Shown here: positions 5,950-12,703 of the stretch, piece after piece
Layout: each line of letters starts with the position of its first letter
Numbering within the stretch: the stretch's first letter is position 1
Assembly: GCA_016297165.1 (NCBI GenBank)
Contig: JAEDHF010000026.1
Location: 1 to 15,458, forward strand
DNA: 15,458 nucleotides
Direction: 5' to 3'
DNA from: Oscillospiraceae bacterium
Lineage (GTDB): Bacteria; Bacillota; Clostridia; Oscillospirales; Ruminococcaceae
Notes under the pieces: model-generated
Seen by the model: the letters and a program-made list of their open reading frames with translations, nothing else
Database searches by the model: none
Told to the model about the DNA's origin: nothing
Program-made: the position numbers and the translations under genes

Positions 5950-7302
5950 ATGGATATTATTATAATAGTACTGGAGATAATAGCTGTGATAGCCTCGGTT
6001 ACTGCGGTTATTGCGGTATTTCTTACAAGAAAGGGAAGGGACGACCTTTCGGGAGAGCTTAAGGCAATAAAGGAACACTCCGTTTCGGAGCAAAGGGAGC
6101 TAAGACAGGAGATAACCTCGGGAATTCAAAGCAGCGTTAAAAGTCTCGGCGACCTTCTCGGCGAAACGCAAAAGCAAAGCGCAGAGTATCAGAGCAAGAG
6201 TATTACCGATATGGGGACGAGCCTTTCCGAAAGGCTTAGCGCTATGGATAAATCCCTTACGGATAAACAGCAGGCTATGAGTATTTCCGTATCTGAACAG
6301 ATGAAGAATATGGAGGTACGCTTAAGAAGCTTAGAAGCCAATAATGAGCAGAAGCTCGACGCTATACGTGAAACGGTTTCGACCCAGCTTAACAATATCC
6401 GTGAGGATAATAACAAGAAGCTGGATAAAATCAGAAATACCGTTGATGAAAAGCTGCAGAAAACCCTTGAGGATAAGATGAACGAGTCCTTTAAGCTTGT
6501 GAGCGAGCGCCTTGAGCAGGTGTATAAGGGACTGGGCGAAATGCAGAATATAGCTTCGGGAGTAGGAGACCTTAAAAAGGTACTCTCTAACGTAAAGAAC
6601 AGGGGTATTCTCGGAGAAATTCAGCTTGGCGCCATTTTAAGCGAAATTCTTGCCCCCGAGCAGTACTGCACAGATATAGCTACCGTCCCGAAGAGCACAA
6701 ACAGGGTTGAATTCGCCGTTAAGCTTCCGGGTAACAGCGAGGGCGAGAGCGTATTCCTCCCCATAGACTCGAAATTCCCCGGAGACACCTACGCAGCCTT
6801 ACAGGACGCCTATAATTCGGGCAGCGCCGAACAGATAGCGGAGGCGAAGAAGAAGCTTGAAACGGTTATAAAGAAATGCGCCGCCGATATAAGAGACAAG
6901 TACATTTATCCGCCCTATACAACCAATTTCGGCATTATGTTCCTGCCCTTTGAGGGGTTGTATGCCGAGGTGGTAAACAGCGGACTTATCGAGATTTTGC
7001 AGCGTGACTACAGCGTTAACGTAACGGGACCCTCAACAATGGCGGCTATGCTGAACTCCCTGCAAATGGGCTTTAAAACTCTGGCTATCCAGAAGCGAAG
7101 CGGAGAGGTCTGGAAAATTCTCGGCGCAGTCAAGAACGAATTCGAAACCTTTGAGCTGGCTCTTAACGAAACACAGAAGCACCTCAAAAAGGTTGACGAC
7201 GACCTTGAAAAGCTTGTTGGCGTAAGAACGAGACAGATTAACCGTAAGCTTAAGAGTATCGAAAGCTATGACGGTGGGGAAGAAAACCTGCTGACGGAAT
7301 GA
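5950..7302 (+). CDS. rmuC: RmuC-family DNA recombination protein
   Basis: 450 residues from ATG, with GAAGGGAG (5935-5942) just upstream. One N-terminal membrane helix (residues 3-25) is followed by a long coiled coil (about 30-205, with many Ser/Gln/Glu/Lys heptads and KLDAIRETVSTQLNNIRED-like repeats), then the RmuC domain (about 205-435). The domain shows NRGILGEIQLGAIL (217-230), the hallmark LPIDSKFPGD (270-279), TNFGIMFLPFEGLYAEV (325-341), GPSTMAAMLNSLQMGF and a final VRTRQINRKLKSIE. The related E. coli protein limits inversion-type rearrangements, and the core is related to restriction-type nuclease folds. The protein probably acts on DNA near the membrane. It is monocistronic, with its own promoter (5892-5920) and terminator (7314-7345). 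Confidence 0.92.
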   Translation: MDIIIIVLEIIAVIASVTAVIAVFLTRKGRDDLSGELKAIKEHSVSEQRELRQEITSGIQSSVKSLGDLLGETQKQSAEYQSKSITDMGTSLSERLSAMDKSLTDKQQAMSISVSEQMKNMEVRLRSLEANNEQKLDAIRETVSTQLNNIREDNNKKLDKIRNTVDEKLQKTLEDKMNESFKLVSERLEQVYKGLGEMQNIASGVGDLKKVLSNVKNRGILGEIQLGAILSEILAPEQYCTDIATVPKSTNRVEFAVKLPGNSEGESVFLPIDSKFPGDTYAALQDAYNSGSAEQIAEAKKKLETVIKKCAADIRDKYIYPPYTTNFGIMFLPFEGLYAEVVNSGLIEILQRDYSVNVTGPSTMAAMLNSLQMGFKTLAIQKRSGEVWKILGAVKNEFETFELALNETQKHLKKVDDDLEKLVGVRTRQINRKLKSIESYDGGEENLLTE

Positions 7303-7313
7303 TATTGTAAGAA

Positions 7314-7345
7314 AAAAATCCTACCTGTTTTCGGGTAGGATTTTT
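7314..7345 (+). terminator. Bidirectional intrinsic terminator between rmuC and the XRE gene
   Basis: A 12-bp stem (7314-7325 with 7334-7345) carries CCTACC/GGTAGG at its top and A/T runs at the base, around an 8-nt loop. It follows the rmuC stop by 11 nt and lies 8 nt past the stop of the convergent regulator gene, so it can serve both. Confidence 0.9.
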
Positions 7346-7353
7346 GTATGTAT

Positions 7354-7794
7354 TCATTTCTGCCAATGCTTAAGCTTCGGGATAGATTCGGAAAAATACG
7401 CTCTTGCCTGTTCGGGAGGGAAATCCTTATTAGACATGTGCTCCACGAGAAAATCAATCAGCTGCTCGGCGCTTGTATAGATGAATTTTCCGTCGGTGTA
7501 GCACCACTTGCAGTAATCCTCGTTGAAATCGCCGTCGGGCTCTTTACTTATGTTTTCGTCCTCAAGGGGCATACCGCAGCACTGGCAAATCAGCGTTCTC
7601 GGAGAGCCGAGAAGGGTATTTATCGAAACGTCGAAAAGCTTAGATAAAAGCTTAAGGGTCTCGGTATTGGGGACTGTTTCGCCGTTTTCCCAGCGTGATA
7701 CAGCCTGTCTTGTTACAAAGAGCTTTTCGGCAAGCTCGTCCTGTGAATAGCCCTTTTTTGTCCGCAGTTCAAGGATAATATCCTTAGTTTCCAT
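7354..7794 (-). CDS. XRE-family transcriptional regulator with C-terminal zinc ribbon
   Basis: 146 residues from ATG at 7794; GAGGTG (7806-7801) is 6 nt upstream, so I prefer this start to the overlapping GTG at 7803 or ATG at 7800. Residues 5-60 form a Cro/CI-type helix-turn-helix: LRTKKGYSQDELAEKL, then recognition helix VTRQAVSRWENGETVPN and LSKLFDVSINTLLG. Residues 68-105 form a putative zinc ribbon with C70, C72, C73, C95 and C98 (CQCCGMPL ... YCKWCYTDGKF), followed by an acidic helical tail that resembles the zinc-ribbon domain family often fused to XRE proteins. It likely binds DNA in the cytoplasm; the zinc domain may be structural or sense metal or redox state. It has its own promoter (7813-7841) and is not part of a larger operon. 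The target genes are unknown. Confidence 0.88.
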   Translation of the reverse strand: METKDIILELRTKKGYSQDELAEKLFVTRQAVSRWENGETVPNTETLKLLSKLFDVSINTLLGSPRTLICQCCGMPLEDENISKEPDGDFNEDYCKWCYTDGKFIYTSAEQLIDFLVEHMSNKDFPPEQARAYFSESIPKLKHWQK

Positions 7795-7800
7795 ATTCAT

Positions 7801-7806
7801 CACCTC
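7801..7806 (-). promoter_or_regulatory. Ribosome-binding site of the XRE gene, at the predicted mRNA 5' end
   Basis: GAGGTG on the reverse strand, 6 nt before the ATG at 7794. The -10 box ends at 7813, which places the transcript start near 7806, so the site would be the first bases of the mRNA and the leader only about 12 nt long. Confidence 0.6.
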
Positions 7807-7812
7807 GGGATT

Positions 7813-7841
7813 ATTATAGCATTACCAATGGCAAAAGGCAA
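7813..7841 (-). promoter_or_regulatory. Sigma-A promoter of the XRE regulator gene
   Basis: Reverse strand: TTGCCT (7841-7836), 17-bp spacer, perfect TATAAT (7818-7813) preceded by TGc (extended -10). The -35 overlaps the base of the hairpin at 7837-7857, so termination of the upstream operon and initiation here share bases. Confidence 0.82.
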
Positions 7842-7857
7842 GCAACCCGTTGTTGCC
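7837..7857 (-). terminator. Hairpin after the rluB operon: weak terminator or autoregulatory operator
   Basis: Read on the reverse strand, GGCAA pairs with TTGCC and CAA with TTG, with one bulged base, followed by TTTT (7836-7833). It lies 12 nt past the stop at 7870 and could end the eight-gene operon. The T-run is short and the loop tight, so it may be a leaky terminator, or instead a palindromic operator over the -35 of the XRE gene. Confidence 0.4.
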
Positions 7858-7869
7858 TCCGAATAGTTT

Positions 7870-8199
7870 TTATCCGCAGGTATCCTCTTCAAAGAATTTG
7901 TTGATACCCTCTAAAACGCTGCTGTCCTCGGTAATGAATCGAAAGCCCTTAAGCCTGTATTTCTTACGCTCGTCCTCGATAGAGAATACCGCCCGGTCAA
8001 TACCTCTCAGCGAAACAAAGGAGAGAATCGAACGAACCAGTCCGTCGTAGAAAAGCTCCTGTTCGGCTTCGAGCTGGTCGATAACGAGGTCAAGGTCGTT
8101 GGATATGTAGCCGCATACCTTTCCGCATATTCTGTCCCCGTCCTTCATTTCGAAGCAGAGCTTATCCGTAATATCGGGGTTTCTTAAAATAGAAATCAT
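7870..8199 (-). CDS. Unidentified 109-residue protein, translationally coupled to rluB
   Basis: I do not recognise a firm family. The ATG at 8199 overlaps the rluB stop as ATGA, so it is translated from the same message as the last gene of the operon. It is acidic and soluble-looking, without signal peptide, membrane helix or metal-binding Cys/His cluster. Predicted parts: an N-terminal strand-rich segment (MISILRNPDITDKLCFEMKD, then DRICGKVCGYI), a DLDLVIDQLE segment, and a helix DGLVRSILSFVSLRGIDRAVF (about 52-72) whose spacing recalls the C-terminal half of some GNAT acetyltransferases. The acetyl-CoA loop (Q/RxxGxG/A) is absent, so it would be a degenerate or partial relative at best. The complete start, intact frame and operon position argue for a real gene. 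Confidence 0.7.
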   Translation of the reverse strand: MISILRNPDITDKLCFEMKDGDRICGKVCGYISNDLDLVIDQLEAEQELFYDGLVRSILSFVSLRGIDRAVFSIEDERKKYRLKGFRFITEDSSVLEGINKFFEEDTCG

Positions 8200-8966
8200 C
8201 GTCTTTTGCCTCTCTTTTTGGACGTATTCTCTTTAACGGACATACCCATAGACATTCTCAGGGATTTCATCTCCATTTTAGTAAGGTCGGCGTATTCGCC
8301 GGGCTTAAGCATACCGAGCTTAACGCCGCCGATATTCGTACGGCGAAGGCGCTTAACGGTAAGATTAACCGCCTCGCACATTCTTCGTATCTGGCGGTTT
8401 TTTCCCTCTCTGATAACGAATTCGAGAACGGTTCTGCCCTCCTCCTCGGTTAAAACAGTAACAACACAGGGGGCGGTCATAACGTTAGGCTCGATTTCTA
8501 CGCCCATCATAAGCTTATTTATTGTATCCTCGTCAACCTTTTCATTCACCGTAACACGATAGGTTTTCGGAACGTGCTGACGTGGGTGCATAATATCGTT
8601 GGCGAAGGCTCCGTCATTGGTCAGTATTAAAAGTCCCTCGGAGTTCTTATCCAGTCGTCCTACGGGGTAAACCCTTTCCTCAACATCGGTAAGGAGGTCG
8701 GTTACGGTTTTCCTGCCCTGCTCGTCGGACATGGTTGTAACGTAGCCACGGGGCTTATAAAGCTTTATGTAGCGGAGGGTTATGCCCTCTGCTTTTATTT
8801 TTTCGCCGTTTACGGTAATGAGGTCGTTACGGGGGTCCGCCTTATCGCCGAGACCTACGGGACGTCCGTTAAGCTTAACGAGCCCCTGTTCTATGAACTG
8901 CTCCGCTTTTCTCCGTGAGCAGTAGCCGCTGTCGGCGATTATTTTCTGAATTCTGACTTTTTCCAT
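8196..8966 (-). CDS. rluB: 23S rRNA pseudouridine synthase, RsuA/RluB family
   Basis: 256 residues from ATG at 8966, with AAAAGGAT about 11 nt upstream. It has an N-terminal S4 RNA-binding domain (about 3-60: RIQKIIADSGYCSRRKAEQF, VKLNG), then the catalytic domain beginning YKPRGYVTT (70-78), with the hallmark VGRLDKNSEGLLILTNDG (102-119; catalytic D106) and later NRQIRRMCEAV. The family makes pseudouridine in rRNA; RluB-type members of Gram-positives modify helix 89 of 23S rRNA (position 2605 in E. coli numbering). RsuA (16S) is an alternative, but this gene order favours RluB. The C-terminus is basic (KKRGKRR), suiting RNA contact. It follows dacF by 17 nt and overlaps the next gene by 4 nt. 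Confidence 0.92.
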   Translation of the reverse strand: MEKVRIQKIIADSGYCSRRKAEQFIEQGLVKLNGRPVGLGDKADPRNDLITVNGEKIKAEGITLRYIKLYKPRGYVTTMSDEQGRKTVTDLLTDVEERVYPVGRLDKNSEGLLILTNDGAFANDIMHPRQHVPKTYRVTVNEKVDEDTINKLMMGVEIEPNVMTAPCVVTVLTEEEGRTVLEFVIREGKNRQIRRMCEAVNLTVKRLRRTNIGGVKLGMLKPGEYADLTKMEMKSLRMSMGMSVKENTSKKRGKRR

Positions 8967-8983
8967 ATATAAATAGTATCCTT

Positions 8984-10126
8984 TTAGCTGAATAATCCTG
9001 TAAAGAAGCTGATAATGCCGTCTAAGAAGCCCTTTTTGCCCTCTATCCTATGGCAGTTAGCGTCCGACAACAGTCTGACTCTTCCTATAAAGCTATCGCC
9101 GCAGTAAACCTCGGCATAGCCTAACTCCTGCCCCTTAGAAATATCGGCGTAAACGAAATCGGGCAGGAAGTATCTTACGCTTATTTTTTCTGCGCTAAGG
9201 TCGGTAAGACCTAAGGTAAGACTTTTCTCTGGTACTGCCGTAACTACGTCTGTATTACCGCCTACGACTTCTAAAGCATGGGATTTAAGGGTTACTCTCC
9301 TCGGGGAAATCTTAGAAAAGCTATAGTCAAGCATTTTTCCATGGTCGTCCCAGTCGTTGGGAGCATTCAGTGTTACTGCAATAACCGTTACTCCTCCCCG
9401 CTGTGCCGCCGAAACAAGACATCTTCGTGCATTATCGGTAAAGCCCGTTTTTACGCCGATACAGCCGTCGTAAAGGTCGATAAGCTTGTTGAGATTATTA
9501 AGGGTACGGGGAACGGGAGGATTTCCGAAATCTATTGTCATTGTGGAAGCGGAGCAGATATTACGGAAGGTTTCGTTCTTTAAAGCCTCTCTCGTTAAAA
9601 GCGCCATATCGTAGGCTGTGCTGTAATGCCCCTCGGCGTCAAGCCCCGAGGGAGTAACGAAATTTGTATCCGTCATACCTATCTCTGCCGCTCGCTTATT
9701 CATAAGCCTTACGAATTCGGGAATACTGCCCGAAACGCTTACCGCCGCCGCATTGGCTGCGTCATTTCCCGAGGGAAGCATCATACCGTAGCAAAGAGCA
9801 CGCCTTGTTACGATATAGCCCTCCTTTAGCCCCATAGAGGTGCCCTCGACGCGGATAGCCATACTGTCAACGGTAAATTTCCTGTCCAGCTCTCCTGCCT
9901 CAATGGTAAGGAGAGTAGTCATAATCTTAGTCGTACTCGCCATAGCTCGCTTTTCGAAGGCATTTTTCGAGAGAATAAGCTCGCCTGTATCGTAATTCAT
10001 AGCCACAGCGCATTTTGCGGAGAGGGAAGGCTCCTTTTCCGCTAAGGCAGCAGGAAGAGCAGAGGCGTTAAGGGAAAAAATGCATATCGAACAAGCCCCG
10101 ACAAGCAGGGCGGCAATAGATTTCAT
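8984..10126 (-). CDS. dacF: D-alanyl-D-alanine carboxypeptidase, penicillin-binding protein 5/6 type (S11)
   Basis: 380 residues from ATG at 10126. A signal peptide (1 to about 24, ASALPA) is followed by the S11 serine peptidase with all three active-site motifs: STTK (64-67, nucleophile S64, base K67), SGN (119-121) and KTG (226-228). A C-terminal beta-rich domain (about 275-350) leads to a final amphipathic stretch, KKGFLDGIISFFTGLFS, that probably docks on the membrane as in PBP5. The enzyme trims the last D-Ala from pentapeptide side chains outside the membrane and binds beta-lactams. Its place between ytfJ and rluB matches the usual clostridial dacF setting. The gap to ytfJ (65 nt) is the longest inside this operon and holds a 13-bp inverted repeat whose distal arm contains the AAAGGA ribosome site, so translation may be controlled there. 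Confidence 0.93.
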   Translation of the reverse strand: MKSIAALLVGACSICIFSLNASALPAALAEKEPSLSAKCAVAMNYDTGELILSKNAFEKRAMASTTKIMTTLLTIEAGELDRKFTVDSMAIRVEGTSMGLKEGYIVTRRALCYGMMLPSGNDAANAAAVSVSGSIPEFVRLMNKRAAEIGMTDTNFVTPSGLDAEGHYSTAYDMALLTREALKNETFRNICSASTMTIDFGNPPVPRTLNNLNKLIDLYDGCIGVKTGFTDNARRCLVSAAQRGGVTVIAVTLNAPNDWDDHGKMLDYSFSKISPRRVTLKSHALEVVGGNTDVVTAVPEKSLTLGLTDLSAEKISVRYFLPDFVYADISKGQELGYAEVYCGDSFIGRVRLLSDANCHRIEGKKGFLDGIISFFTGLFS

Positions 10127-10129
10127 AGA

Positions 10130-10184
10130 AAACAGTTCCTTTCCTTGGTGTTAATAACTATGCTTTCCCGAAAAGGAACTGTTT
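10130..10184 (-). promoter_or_regulatory. 13-bp perfect inverted repeat covering the dacF ribosome site
   Basis: AAACAGTTCCTTT (10130-10142) and AAAGGAACTGTTT (10172-10184) are exact inverted copies with a 29-nt loop. In the reverse-strand mRNA the downstream arm contains AAAGGA (10142-10137), 10 nt before the dacF ATG, so folding would block translation. A short T-run (TTTTCT) after the arm also allows a weak terminator reading. Either would separate dacF expression from the genes upstream. Confidence 0.6.
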
Positions 10185-10191
10185 ATACAAA

Positions 10192-10605
10192 TTATTTCTC
10201 TTCTTTTTCCTTGTCTTCCTTATCTTCGGCTTCATTATCCTTTTTCTTTCCGAAGACGTCCTTGATTTTGTTCAGGAATTCGGGAGCGCTCTCCATAATT
10301 CCGTCGATAGGGCTGCTCTTTGTGCCGAGCTCAAGAATCTTAGCGTCGCCGTCCTTAGTAACTACGATAAAGGCCTGGGGCTTAATGGTGATGCCTGCAC
10401 CTGCGCCGCCTGCGAACACGTCCTTTTCAACCTTGGATGGAAGGTCGGAGCCCCCGGAAGCGAAGCCGAAGGAAACCTTCGAAATAGGAATAATTGTTGT
10501 TCCGTCGGGAGTAGAAATAGGGTCGCCGATGATTGTGTTCACGTCAACAAGCTGGCGGATTTTCTCCATTGATGTGCTCATAAGTCCTTCTAAATGCTGT
10601 GCCAT
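10192..10605 (-). CDS. ytfJ: YtfJ/GerW-family protein
   Basis: 137 residues from ATG at 10605, chosen because AAAGGACGG (10620-10612) precedes it by 6 nt and because family members begin with the same M-x-x-H-x-x-EGLM pattern. An upstream ATG at 10623 would overlap the previous stop as ATGA and add six residues, but it lacks its own site. The protein matches the family closely: QLVDVNTIIGDPISTPDGTT (18-37), IIPISKVSFGFASGGSD (38-54), a Gly-rich GGAGAG (66-71) and ITIKPQAFIVV (72-82), then a highly acidic/basic tail (119-137). In Bacillus the homologue is a spore protein needed for normal germination, but relatives occur in many non-sporulating Clostridia, so sporulation here is not proven. 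It sits between the DUF2953 gene and dacF. Confidence 0.9.
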   Translation of the reverse strand: MAQHLEGLMSTSMEKIRQLVDVNTIIGDPISTPDGTTIIPISKVSFGFASGGSDLPSKVEKDVFAGGAGAGITIKPQAFIVVTKDGDAKILELGTKSSPIDGIMESAPEFLNKIKDVFGKKKDNEAEDKEDKEKEEK

Positions 10606-10611
10606 AATATA

Positions 10612-10620
10612 CCGTCCTTT
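10612..10620 (-). promoter_or_regulatory. Ribosome-binding site deciding the ytfJ start
   Basis: AAAGGACGG on the reverse strand, 6 nt before the ATG at 10605 and starting on the last stop base of the preceding gene. It argues against the longer ATG at 10623. Confidence 0.75.
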
Positions 10621-11366
10621 CATGCCCTTTGGGGCTTTAAGTTCCTGCTGTATTTCAGATATGTTTTAAGAACTCTTACGGCGAGCCATAATACACAGCC
10701 CAGAGCCGTAGAAATTCTCATTTTAACCTTTGTATAAACGAAAATATCGTCCTTTTCCGCTTTAAAGTCAGCCTCAATATTCACTTCCTTAGCCTTTACG
10801 TCAAAATAAAGGGTAAGCCATTTCAGCACAGAATATACAACTGCGCACAGGCTGCCGTATTTAATGGCGGTTTTAGCGGCGTCGTCGCTTCCTACCACAT
10901 AGTCGATATAAAGGTCTCTTACCTTAATTTTCTTGAAAAGCCGTTTTATAGGGGGAGAAGCGCTTTCCACGAAATCCTTTATCATTTCAAGGCTTATATC
11001 GGTAAGGCTGAATGCCGGTTTTGGCTTTGTGCCCTTTGCGGCAGTCTTATTGTCTTTGGGCAGCGCATCGGTTTCCGAAGTCGTCTCTTCCTTTGTATCG
11101 GTTTCGCCTTCGGCAGCTTCGCTTTCGCCCTTATTATTTTCTCCGCCGCTATTTTCCTTTATAGGCTCGGCTTTTAACTCTTTCTCCTTTTTTCTCTTCC
11201 TTTTCTTTTTTCTTTTTGGCTTTTTGGGAAGCCTGAAAAGTGTAATAAACAGGTATTTTACGGTTATTTCGGGGTTTTTATCATATACCGCAGTAATCGT
11301 AACGTGCCTTGTGAAAAGGAGTATTAAAACGAGAAGAATTGAGCCGAAAATTATCCAGCCCGTCAT
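10620..11366 (-). CDS. ytfI: DUF2953 (YtfI-like) membrane protein
   Basis: 248 residues; ATG at 11366 overlaps the scpB stop as ATGA. One N-terminal membrane helix (3-19) is followed by a short strand segment (ITAVYDKNPEITVKYLFITLF), a very basic patch (48-63, nearly all K/R), a low-complexity acidic linker (about 64-118), and a C-terminal DUF2953 domain (about 120-248) with a re-entrant or second hydrophobic segment (about 173-190) and a final ALGCVLWLAVRVLKTYLKY. The function of DUF2953 is not established. Its constant position next to ytfJ in Bacillus and Clostridia suggests the two work together, perhaps at the spore or cell envelope. The symbol is given by synteny and domain, not by measured similarity. 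Confidence 0.8.
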   Translation of the reverse strand: MTGWIIFGSILLVLILLFTRHVTITAVYDKNPEITVKYLFITLFRLPKKPKRKKKRKRKKEKELKAEPIKENSGGENNKGESEAAEGETDTKEETTSETDALPKDNKTAAKGTKPKPAFSLTDISLEMIKDFVESASPPIKRLFKKIKVRDLYIDYVVGSDDAAKTAIKYGSLCAVVYSVLKWLTLYFDVKAKEVNIEADFKAEKDDIFVYTKVKMRISTALGCVLWLAVRVLKTYLKYSRNLKPQRA

Positions 11367-11941
11367 ACGCCCTCTTCCTCTTTACGTTCGAGCTCCATTT
11401 CCGCAAGCTCGTCAAAGTCCAGCTGTCCCTCCTGATTGGGCAGGGCGGGCAGCTCCTCAATTCTCGAAAGCCCGAAGCAGCGGAGAAAGGTATCGGTAGT
11501 CCTGTAGGCTACAGGCCGTCCCGGAAGGTCAAGTCTTCCTGCCTCCTCTAAAAGATTACGCTCCACAAGAGTATTTACAACGCTGCTGCTGTCTATGCCT
11601 CTAACCTGTTCAACGAAGGCCTTCGTAACAGGCTGATTGTATGCCACAATGGAAAGGGTTTCCATAGCCGCCTGTGAAAGAGGCTGTTGGCGTCTTGTTT
11701 CCATGGCTTTCTTTATGTTTTCTGCGTATTCGGTACGGGTAGTAATCTGAAACCCGTCGTTTACACGGATAATCTTAAGACCGCTTTCGTTTACGTTATA
11801 TCGTCTTTCAAGCTGGTCGATAAGCTTAACGGTGGTTTCGTTATCGAGCCCTGCCGCTTCGGAAAGCTTATCTATCGTAATAGGGTCGCCGTAAGCGAAC
11901 ATTATAGCTTCAACTGCGGCTATTCCCTCGGTAAGCTTCAA
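11363..11941 (-). CDS. scpB: Segregation and condensation protein B
   Basis: 192 residues from TTG at 11941. The longer frame opens at a TTG at 11950, but AAAGGAG (11957-11951) would then touch the start codon; the TTG at 11941 has the site 9 nt upstream and gives the usual N-terminus (KLTEGIAAVEAIMFAYGDPI). Two winged-helix domains are expected, with typical segments IDKLSEAAGL, NDGFQITTR, LSQAAMETLSIVAYNQPVTK and VNTLVERNLLEEAGR, then LPGRPVAYRTTDTFLRCFGL. ScpB dimers bind ScpA and the Smc heads to form the condensin that compacts and separates chromosomes. The tail is acidic (EEEGV). It follows scpA by 32 nt and overlaps the DUF2953 gene by 4 nt. Confidence 0.94.
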   Translation of the reverse strand: MKLTEGIAAVEAIMFAYGDPITIDKLSEAAGLDNETTVKLIDQLERRYNVNESGLKIIRVNDGFQITTRTEYAENIKKAMETRRQQPLSQAAMETLSIVAYNQPVTKAFVEQVRGIDSSSVVNTLVERNLLEEAGRLDLPGRPVAYRTTDTFLRCFGLSRIEELPALPNQEGQLDFDELAEMELERKEEEGV

Positions 11942-11950
11942 TTCCCACAA

Positions 11951-11957
11951 CTCCTTT
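11951..11957 (-). promoter_or_regulatory. Ribosome-binding site deciding the scpB start
   Basis: AAAGGAG on the reverse strand, directly next to the TTG at 11950 and 9 nt before the TTG at 11941. A ribosome cannot use it for the nearer codon, so the later TTG is the likely start. Confidence 0.8.
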
Positions 11958-11973
11958 TCTTATCACGGATTTT

Positions 11974-12702
11974 TCAGGCTTCTTCCGTTACTGCTTCGTA
12001 GGTACGTTCTCCCGGCTTGGTCATTGTAATCATATCGCCGTTTTCCGAAAAGCTTACTCTGCCATGCTTCGACAGTTCAAGCAGGGCAAGAAATACCGCA
12101 ACCTGCTCGGAGCGCTTCTGTCCCTCGTAAAGGGAGCGAACCTCTACGCTTTCGCCTGTTTTAAGCCGCCTTAATACGAACATAACCTTTGTAAAAACGC
12201 TTACATAGCTTTGCGCCACTATAGGCTTAAGTACCTGCTTCGCTTCATTTTTGAGCCTTTCGCTTTTTGTACTTACGCCGAGATAGCTTTCGAAAAGCTC
12301 ATACTTATCGTGGATATTCCGATAGGTATTATCTACGGGGATTTCCATAGGCTCACGGACAAAAACGCTGTCGCCGCAGTAATGCCTCTTAAGGCGTTCA
12401 GCCGCCGCCTTACATACCGCATATTCGATAAGCCGTCCCGTAAGCTCCTTTTTAAGCTCTTCGACCTCGTGCTTCGGGAGTAAATCGGCGGTTTTTATAT
12501 ATATGAGCCGCGCCGCCATTTCGACGAATTCGCCGGCAATTTCGATATCAGCCTCCTGCATCTTATCAAGATAGAGGAGAAACTGCTCGAGGAGTATGGA
12601 TATTTCGATGTCCCGTATGTTAAGCTTATGCTTCGCAATAAGGTTAAGCATAAGGTCAAGAGGACCCTCGAAGATTTCCAGCTTGAAATTAAGCTCTTCC
12701 AT
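11974..12702 (-). CDS. scpA: Segregation and condensation protein A
   Basis: 242 residues from ATG at 12702. This is the kleisin subunit of the Smc-ScpA-ScpB condensin, acting on the chromosome. The N-terminal Smc-neck-binding part is classical: FKLEIFEGPLDLMLNLIAKH, then LNIRDIEISILLEQFL and IEIAGEFVEMAARLIYIKTADLLP. A variable middle joins a C-terminal winged helix (about 165-242: FTKVMFVLRRLKTGESV, VAVFLALLELSKHGRVSF) that binds the Smc head cap. The length is normal. It starts 1 nt after the protease stop (TGA-T-ATG) with no convincing ribosome site, so its translation probably depends on ribosomes finishing the protease gene. Confidence 0.95.
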   Translation of the reverse strand: MEELNFKLEIFEGPLDLMLNLIAKHKLNIRDIEISILLEQFLLYLDKMQEADIEIAGEFVEMAARLIYIKTADLLPKHEVEELKKELTGRLIEYAVCKAAAERLKRHYCGDSVFVREPMEIPVDNTYRNIHDKYELFESYLGVSTKSERLKNEAKQVLKPIVAQSYVSVFTKVMFVLRRLKTGESVEVRSLYEGQKRSEQVAVFLALLELSKHGRVSFSENGDMITMTKPGERTYEAVTEEA

Positions 12703-12703
12703 A

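Noticed and set aside
10933..11499. Ser/Phe-rich plus-strand open frame opposite the DUF2953 and scpB genes
   Set aside because: Low complexity produced by the Lys/Glu-rich linker on the true strand; no ribosome site.
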